Positions 16,273 to 20,584 of a DNA stretch of 20,584 bases are shown piece by piece. Location of the stretch: the NCBI GenBank assembly GCA_002396325.1, contig DGXM01000094.1, positions 1-20,584 of the forward strand. The letters run 5' to 3'. The notes below the pieces were generated by a model, which was not told where the DNA came from, searched no databases, and saw nothing but the letters and a program-made list of their open reading frames with translations. Source of the stretch: Treponema sp. UBA4232. Its GTDB lineage: Bacteria > Spirochaetota > Spirochaetia > Treponematales > Treponemataceae. The position numbers were made by a program, and so were the translations under genes. Numbering within the stretch: the first letter of the stretch is position 1; each line of letters opens with the position of its first letter.

Positions 16273-17148
16273 CTACTCGCTGCCCAGGAATTCATCCAGA
16301 TAAGAGGAGGGATTCAGGGGAGCGATTGTGTCGTAGGATTCACCCGTGCACACAAAAAGAACGGGGATTCCAAGCTCGCGTCCAATGCTGATTATTCCGC
16401 CGCCTTTTGCAGTGGAGTCGTATTTGGTCAGGATGAGGGCATCTATTCCGACAGCCTCGTGAAAAACCTCTGCCTGCCTCAATGCATTCTGTCCTGTGGT
16501 TGAGTCAACTACAAGTATTTTTTTATAGCATCCTTCACTCGCCTTTGAAGACGCAATACGGTCGATTTTCTTCAATTCGTTCACAAGATTTTCTTTATTA
16601 TGAAGACGTCCTGCCGTATCCGCAAGCACGAGTCCGCCTCCCGCTGAACTGCATGCCGCCGCCGCATCGAAAACCACAGCCGAGGGATCGCTTCCCATCT
16701 GATGCTTCACCACGCGGATTCCGAGTCTCTCGCCGTGCATTGAAATCTGGTCTACCGCAGCAGCACGGAAAGTGTCAGAAGCCGCCATAATCACGTTTTC
16801 ACCACGGTCCGTGTACCACTTCGCCATCTTTGCCACGGATGTAGTCTTTCCGACTCCGTTCACGCCGAGAATCATAAACACATTAACGCTGCCTTTCTGA
16901 ACCGGAAAATCCACGGCCTTTACATACGGAAGAAGCATTTCCCTGAGGCATGATGTGATTTCATTTCCATCAGTGATTTTTTCCCTGCGGCATTTTTCCT
17001 GAAGCGAGTCAACAATATCCATGGCCATCTTCGCCCCGATGTCACCCTCAATGAGCGCATCGGCAAGGTCATCGAAAAAATCCTCGTTACGGTCGCTGTG
17101 GATCCCGAAAAGAGATTTCAATTTTTGAGCAAAAGACATTTTTGCCAT
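16273..17148 (-). CDS. ftsY: Signal recognition particle receptor FtsY
   Basis: SRP receptor GTPase that delivers ribosomes making membrane proteins to the translocon. It is 291 residues and starts directly with the N domain (about 1-85), lacking the acidic A domain of E. coli FtsY, as in many bacteria. The G domain has GVNGVGKT (95-102), DTFRAAA (125-131), DTAGRLHN (177-184) and TKYDSTAKGG (241-250). The last reads TKYDS where FtsY/Ffh proteins usually have TKLDG, a minor variation next to the guanine-specificity Asp. The short NG-only length and DTAGR-LHNKENL segment favour FtsY over Ffh, which would carry a C-terminal M domain. Start ATG 17146-17148 has GGGAGG eight bases upstream, 27 bp after the preceding gene. 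Confidence 0.94.
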   Translation of the reverse strand: MAKMSFAQKLKSLFGIHSDRNEDFFDDLADALIEGDIGAKMAMDIVDSLQEKCRREKITDGNEITSCLREMLLPYVKAVDFPVQKGSVNVFMILGVNGVGKTTSVAKMAKWYTDRGENVIMAASDTFRAAAVDQISMHGERLGIRVVKHQMGSDPSAVVFDAAAACSSAGGGLVLADTAGRLHNKENLVNELKKIDRIASSKASEGCYKKILVVDSTTGQNALRQAEVFHEAVGIDALILTKYDSTAKGGGIISIGRELGIPVLFVCTGESYDTIAPLNPSSYLDEFLGSE

Positions 17149-17175
17149 CAGGCTTTCCTCCCGGGAACTGTGTCC

Positions 17176-19026
17176 CTATTTTGAATTTTCAGACTGCGCC
17201 TCTTCCTGTGTTTTTACCTCAACAGGATTTTCAGCTGCTTGTTCATCTGTTTGTTCCATCCATGATTTCGCACTTTCCACGATGGGAATTTCCCTTTCAC
17301 GGACAGACCTTGCATTTGCAGGAAGCACGGAACTTGCCGCACGCAGATAACGAACAAGCTCAAATATGAAAAATCCTCCCGCCAGAACCGTAAAACCTGT
17401 TGCCACCCATCTTGCCACATTCCATCCCTGAACTTCGGAAAGCTTCACGCCTCCTGTGTAATACCCCCTGTAGGCATTGTTGAATCCTCCGATTGTGTAA
17501 AACAATGGCGGCAGCGACATTATGAAGACTGTGTAGCCTATGTACGACCATCTGCGCCGGGAGTCAATGAGTGAGACCGCATCAACCGGTTTTGCATCGG
17601 CAATGAGAGTCTTTCCGGGCTCCATTGCATTGAACGGAATGTAATAGAAAGCAGTGAGCATTTTTTCTTTTACTTCAGTTGCACGCTCATCGTCTTTCTT
17701 CTGTCCTGCGCCATCCTCGGTGATTTCAGATTCACTTTCTCCGTCCTGGGGATTTTCCGCATTTTCATTCTGCTCTGATTTTTCTTCTTCCGCAATCCTC
17801 ACGGGACGAACCACCTGACCTATTACGGATTTTCCGTTTATGTGCACGGTTCCGACTCCCATCGCGTTACCGACCGCCATAGCATTTGCAAAAAGCGTTC
17901 CTTCCACCGGATTTTTCAGCACAAGGTTCACATCGCCCTCCTGAACCGGATCAAGGGCCGCCTGCACAAAAAACGCCGGACTGTCTTTGAAAACCGCTGT
18001 CACAATCTGGGTGGTATAACCTTCGCTCGAAACTTCCACGGTATGAGTTCCCGCAGCCGCAAAAAGACCGTTGTCCTTAAGAGGAGAAATAACGCCGTCA
18101 ACATATATGCGGGCATTTTCCGCAGCCTCTGCAGGAGTGATATAAAAATACATCATTATGCCGGAGCTGTTCACAAGAAGAGGACTCAGATACTGCGCCA
18201 CATTTGATGCGATGCCCACAAGATTGTCAAGTGCTCCCACTTCCGTAACCACACCGGCAGACTCCGCACCTGGAAAAATACGCAGATCCACCGTCACGGA
18301 AACATAATTTCCGAAGAAACGCAGATTTCCCAGAATAAGTCCACGGATTCCTGCCGAAGAAACCGCATTTTTGAAAACACGGCTTTCAACGCCTTCGCGG
18401 GCAATGGATTCATCCACAGAAAAAAGCTTTTCCGAATCATTCTGATACAGGGAAACATCCTCGTACTGCACGGCTGAAACAAGGGTCTTTTCTTTTTTGG
18501 GACTGAACCATGATGCCACCATCTGAAAGAAATCTTTTTTCTTTTCGTCAGGCACAAAAGAACCGTCGGCCTTGGCCCTGATTTCCTCAACGTTCTTCAG
18601 ATTGTCGTCTATCTTCTGCTGTACGGCCTGCACAGCCTTTTCCTGGGCCTTTATTTTTTTCTGGAGGGACTTAGGATTGTCTTCCTGCAGAACCAGAGAG
18701 TCCCTTTTCTTCACTTCGGCCGAAAGCTGCAGCAAAAGAGACTGTCTTTCGGTACGCAGGGATTCAAGGGCACGGTTGATCATTTCCGTTTCAGTCGTGA
18801 GACGCACCGCATTTTGTGAAAGCTGCTCCAAAATGAGCTGCGGAAGTTTCTCTGCAATGTCCTCCCGGGCCTGAGATGAAGACGATGATTTTTCCACCGT
18901 GAATTTCCGGGCGGCAAGAACCCACTCCTCGGCACAAAGCTTCCCCCCGGCGCAAAATGCAATCACGCACAGAAGGAGAAATCTTGTCTTGAGGCGGCCG
19001 AGGCTACTCCATATCGTCATCATCAT
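17176..19026 (-). CDS. Secreted PEGA-domain protein with C-terminal membrane helices
   Basis: A 616-residue protein of unknown function. An N-terminal signal peptide (RLKTRFLLLCVIAFCAGG, probable cut after LCA) is followed by a CsgG-like alpha/beta start, a coiled coil about residues 80-150, a second globular part, a PEGA-like domain about 305-365 (ARIYVDG to HTVEVSSEGY), an acidic low-complexity stretch about 425-460, and two membrane helices near the end (starting WSYIGYTVF and WVATGFTVLAGG). PEGA domains usually sit at the cell surface or periplasm and bind wall or protein partners. The start is uncertain: GTG 19041, or ATG at 19026, 19023 or 19020. All lie inside prfB and none has a well-spaced ribosome site, so translation is probably coupled to prfB termination. 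It could be a divisome or wall-associated factor, but this is speculative. Confidence 0.75.
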   Translation of the reverse strand: MMMTIWSSLGRLKTRFLLLCVIAFCAGGKLCAEEWVLAARKFTVEKSSSSSQAREDIAEKLPQLILEQLSQNAVRLTTETEMINRALESLRTERQSLLLQLSAEVKKRDSLVLQEDNPKSLQKKIKAQEKAVQAVQQKIDDNLKNVEEIRAKADGSFVPDEKKKDFFQMVASWFSPKKEKTLVSAVQYEDVSLYQNDSEKLFSVDESIAREGVESRVFKNAVSSAGIRGLILGNLRFFGNYVSVTVDLRIFPGAESAGVVTEVGALDNLVGIASNVAQYLSPLLVNSSGIMMYFYITPAEAAENARIYVDGVISPLKDNGLFAAAGTHTVEVSSEGYTTQIVTAVFKDSPAFFVQAALDPVQEGDVNLVLKNPVEGTLFANAMAVGNAMGVGTVHINGKSVIGQVVRPVRIAEEEKSEQNENAENPQDGESESEITEDGAGQKKDDERATEVKEKMLTAFYYIPFNAMEPGKTLIADAKPVDAVSLIDSRRRWSYIGYTVFIMSLPPLFYTIGGFNNAYRGYYTGGVKLSEVQGWNVARWVATGFTVLAGGFFIFELVRYLRAASSVLPANARSVREREIPIVESAKSWMEQTDEQAAENPVEVKTQEEAQSENSK

Positions 19027-20135
19027 CCGAAACCGGAACACCCTTCCATTTCACGGAAAGCCAAGAATCGAGGAATCCGTCTATGTCTCCGTCCATTACA
19101 GCCTGAATGTTTCCCACGGAATACTTTGTTCTGTGGTCTTTCACCATTGTGTAAGGCTGGAACACGTAGCTTCTGATCTGACTTCCGAAAGATATGTCCT
19201 TTTTTTCGCCGGCGAATTTTTCGTTTTCCTTTTCCTTCTGCTCCTTGTAGTATTCATACAGGCGCGAACGGAGGATGCTCATTGCAGTGGCACGGTTCAT
19301 CAGCTGGCTTCTTTCGCTTTCACACTGCACCACAATTCCGGTGGGAAGATGCGTAAACCGGACTGCCGACTCGGTTTTATTCACATGCTGACCGCCCTTT
19401 CCACCCGCACGGAATGTATCCACACGGAGATCCTTGGGGTCAATGTTCACTTCAATGCTGTCGTCAAGAACAGGGAACACGTAGACGGAGGCAAATGATG
19501 TGTGGCGTCTGGCATTGGCATCAAACGGACTGATGCGCACAAGACGGTGCACTCCCGCCTCTCCCTTTGTGTATCCGTAGACATAGGGGCCTGAAATGCG
19601 CATATTTATTGATTTCAATCCGCCTTCAACCTCTTCCTGGGAAAGCACTTCCATTTTATATCCGTGACGCTCCGCCCATCTCTGGTACATACGGCTGAGC
19701 ATGAAAGTCCAGTCGCAGGCCTCTGTTCCACCGGCTCCCGCGTGAACGGAAAGGAAACAGTCGTTTTTGTCAACCTCATCTGAAAGAAGATTCAAAATGC
19801 TCTGGTGTTCATACTCTGCCTTTGCCTTTTCATACTGCTCACGGAGTTCCTTTTCCACACCCTGATCGTTTTCCTCTATTCCAAGTTCGTAAAGGGTCTC
19901 CATGTCTCCCACTTCCGCGACAAGGGCTTCCCACGGCTCAATACGCTCTCTGAGCATCTTGATGTCGTTCATAACCTTCGTGGCTTTGTCGTTGTCATCC
20001 CAGAATCCAGGTGCTGTGGTGAGTGCTTCTTTTTCAGCGATTTTTTTTCGAATCTCGTCCGAGTCAAAGACGCCCCCAGACATCCATGATATTTTCCTTC
20101 AATTCCTGAATGGGTTCTCTCAAATCTTCCAACAT
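19004..20135 (-). CDS. prfB: Peptide chain release factor RF2, made by programmed +1 frameshift
   Basis: RF2 ends translation at UAA and UGA. The main frame has SPF (202-204 of the full protein), the stop-codon anticodon-like tripeptide, and GGQ (247-249), which triggers hydrolysis. Translation starts at ATG 20133-20135 (AAGGA seven bases upstream), reads 23 codons to CTT, meets TGA at 20064-20066 and resumes at GAC by a +1 slip, giving about 376 residues. This restores the normal RF2 N-terminus; beginning at the in-frame ATG 20083 would lose the first helix. The protein ends with a run of five Asp (DDDDDME), an unusual acidic tail. The gene follows the Cas2-like gene after 17 bp and overlaps the PEGA gene. 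RF2 level sets its own synthesis through the slip. Confidence 0.96.
20063..20078 (-). promoter_or_regulatory. prfB: prfB programmed +1 frameshift site
   Basis: The minus strand reads TGGGGGCGTCTTTGAC. CTTTGAC is the RF2 slip site used in E. coli: the ribosome pauses at UGA when RF2 is scarce and slips forward one base. The upstream GGGGG run is at the same distance as the stimulatory Shine-Dalgarno-like AGGGGG of E. coli prfB. Confidence 0.96.
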
Positions 20136-20152
20136 ATTCTTTTCCTTATGAA

Positions 20153-20473
20153 TTAATTTTTTGCGGAAGGCTTTTTTGCCCCCGGCTTTGTTTTTGGAGC
20201 AGCGGCACTCAACTGGCATCTGCGCCATTTCTTTTCCTTGAGTTCTGTAATGACAAACATTCCGTTGAGCGGGAACTGATAGATCCTCACGACGTCATAA
20301 TAGTCAGTCACGCGGTCTATGTCCTTCTTGAGCCCGGCAAGGTCATTTTCCGTAATCTTGGGATTTTCCCAACAAGAGCGCTGAATCTGCCGGAATCCGG
20401 TATTGTTCAACAGTCCCATAACTGCCCTGGCACTGTCGATGCTGCCCGGGTCGATTATAATTGAAACAAACAT
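20153..20473 (-). CDS. Cas2-like small ferredoxin-fold protein
   Basis: A 106-residue protein with a beta-alpha-beta start MFVSIIIDPGSIDSAR, then RQIQRSCWE, a long helix, and VVRIYQF, in the order and spacing of Cas2 and related small nucleases. Asp8 at the end of strand 1 matches the Cas2 metal-binding Asp. The C-terminal 20 residues are a Lys/Ala/Pro-rich tail outside the core. No Cas1, other cas gene or CRISPR array is in the window, so it is probably a stand-alone member of the family and not an adaptation protein. It heads the long minus-strand operon, 17 bp before the prfB start. The ATG has no ribosome site and coincides with the predicted transcription start. Family assignment is by eye and moderate. 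Confidence 0.65.
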   Translation of the reverse strand: MFVSIIIDPGSIDSARAVMGLLNNTGFRQIQRSCWENPKITENDLAGLKKDIDRVTDYYDVVRIYQFPLNGMFVITELKEKKWRRCQLSAAAPKTKPGAKKPSAKN

Positions 20474-20479
20474 ATCTAT

Positions 20480-20508
20480 AGAATAATTGAAACGGAAAGG
20501 AATGTCAA
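20480..20508 (-). promoter_or_regulatory. Near-consensus promoter giving a leaderless transcript
   Basis: On the minus strand a perfect -35 TTGACA (20503-20508), a 17-bp spacer and -10 TATTCT (20480-20485) precede the Cas2-like ATG. Only six bases separate the -10 from the ATG at 20471-20473, so transcription should begin at the A of the ATG, or within a base or two. This is the only strong promoter seen for the long operon. An alternative -10, TATAGA slightly downstream, would place the start inside the coding region. Confidence 0.75.
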
Positions 20509-20535
20509 ACCGTTTTGCCTATAAGAGAGAATAAT

Positions 20536-20584
20536 ATGGAAGAATATCTGCTTTTCTTTGTAAAGGGAGTCTCTAAAAACTTCA
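20536..20584 (+). CDS. Partial gene start at window edge
   Basis: ATG 20536-20538 opens a frame reading MEEYLLFFVKGVSKNF to the window end, with a weak AGAGAG ribosome site and a TATAAG -10-like hexamer at 20520-20525. It is divergent from the Cas2-like gene. Too short to identify. Confidence 0.5.
   Translation, partial: MEEYLLFFVKGVSKNF

Noticed and set aside
20063..20083. ATG 20083 as the prfB start
   Set aside because: An upstream ATG with a ribosome site and a canonical CTTTGAC slip site gives the complete RF2 N-terminus.

Overview
The window looks like chromosomal DNA from a host-associated Treponema-type spirochaete. That assignment is inferred from overall protein character (a very short omega subunit, an A-domain-less FtsY, a Lol lipoprotein-sorting system in a Gram-negative-type envelope, a PEGA-domain membrane protein) and from the moderate GC content. 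I cannot name a species. No rRNA, tRNA, phage, insertion sequence or CRISPR array was recognised.

Layout. Positions 1-266 hold a GC-rich stretch with a partial open frame, then an extended -10 promoter. Positions 267-2443 (+ strand) encode an OmpR-type response regulator and its membrane histidine kinase, separated by three perfect copies of a 12-bp repeat. The kinase 3' end overlaps the 3' end of miaA (- strand) by 50 bp. rpoZ-miaA form a two-gene unit. Upstream of rpoZ, about 3767-4090 is a dense cluster of GTCATCCCG-type and TTCAGCATGAC-type inverted repeats.

From 20473 down to 4119 fifteen genes run on the - strand with short gaps or overlaps, largest gap 78 nt: a Cas2-like protein, prfB, a PEGA membrane protein, ftsY, an unknown exported protein, lolC-lolD-lolE, mcsA-mcsB-clpC, an AvtA-type aminotransferase, a phosphoribosyltransferase, rnhB and an RluD-type pseudouridine synthase. 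Most starts have good Shine-Dalgarno sites that sit in or next to the previous stop codon, so this is probably one long operon or a few overlapping ones. It groups translation termination (prfB), membrane targeting (ftsY), lipoprotein sorting (lolCDE), and protein quality control (mcsA-mcsB-clpC) with nucleotide, amino-acid and RNA housekeeping. A divergent partial gene begins at 20536.

Three points stand out. The McsB-like protein has lost the signature catalytic residues of the protein-arginine kinase family, while ClpC keeps both phosphoarginine-docking glutamates and the LGF loop for ClpP; CtsR is absent next to them. The Cas2-like gene has a near-consensus promoter whose predicted start coincides with its ATG, implying a leaderless mRNA. 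prfB carries a canonical CTTTGAC programmed +1 frameshift, so its true start is 52 bp upstream of the in-frame ATG.
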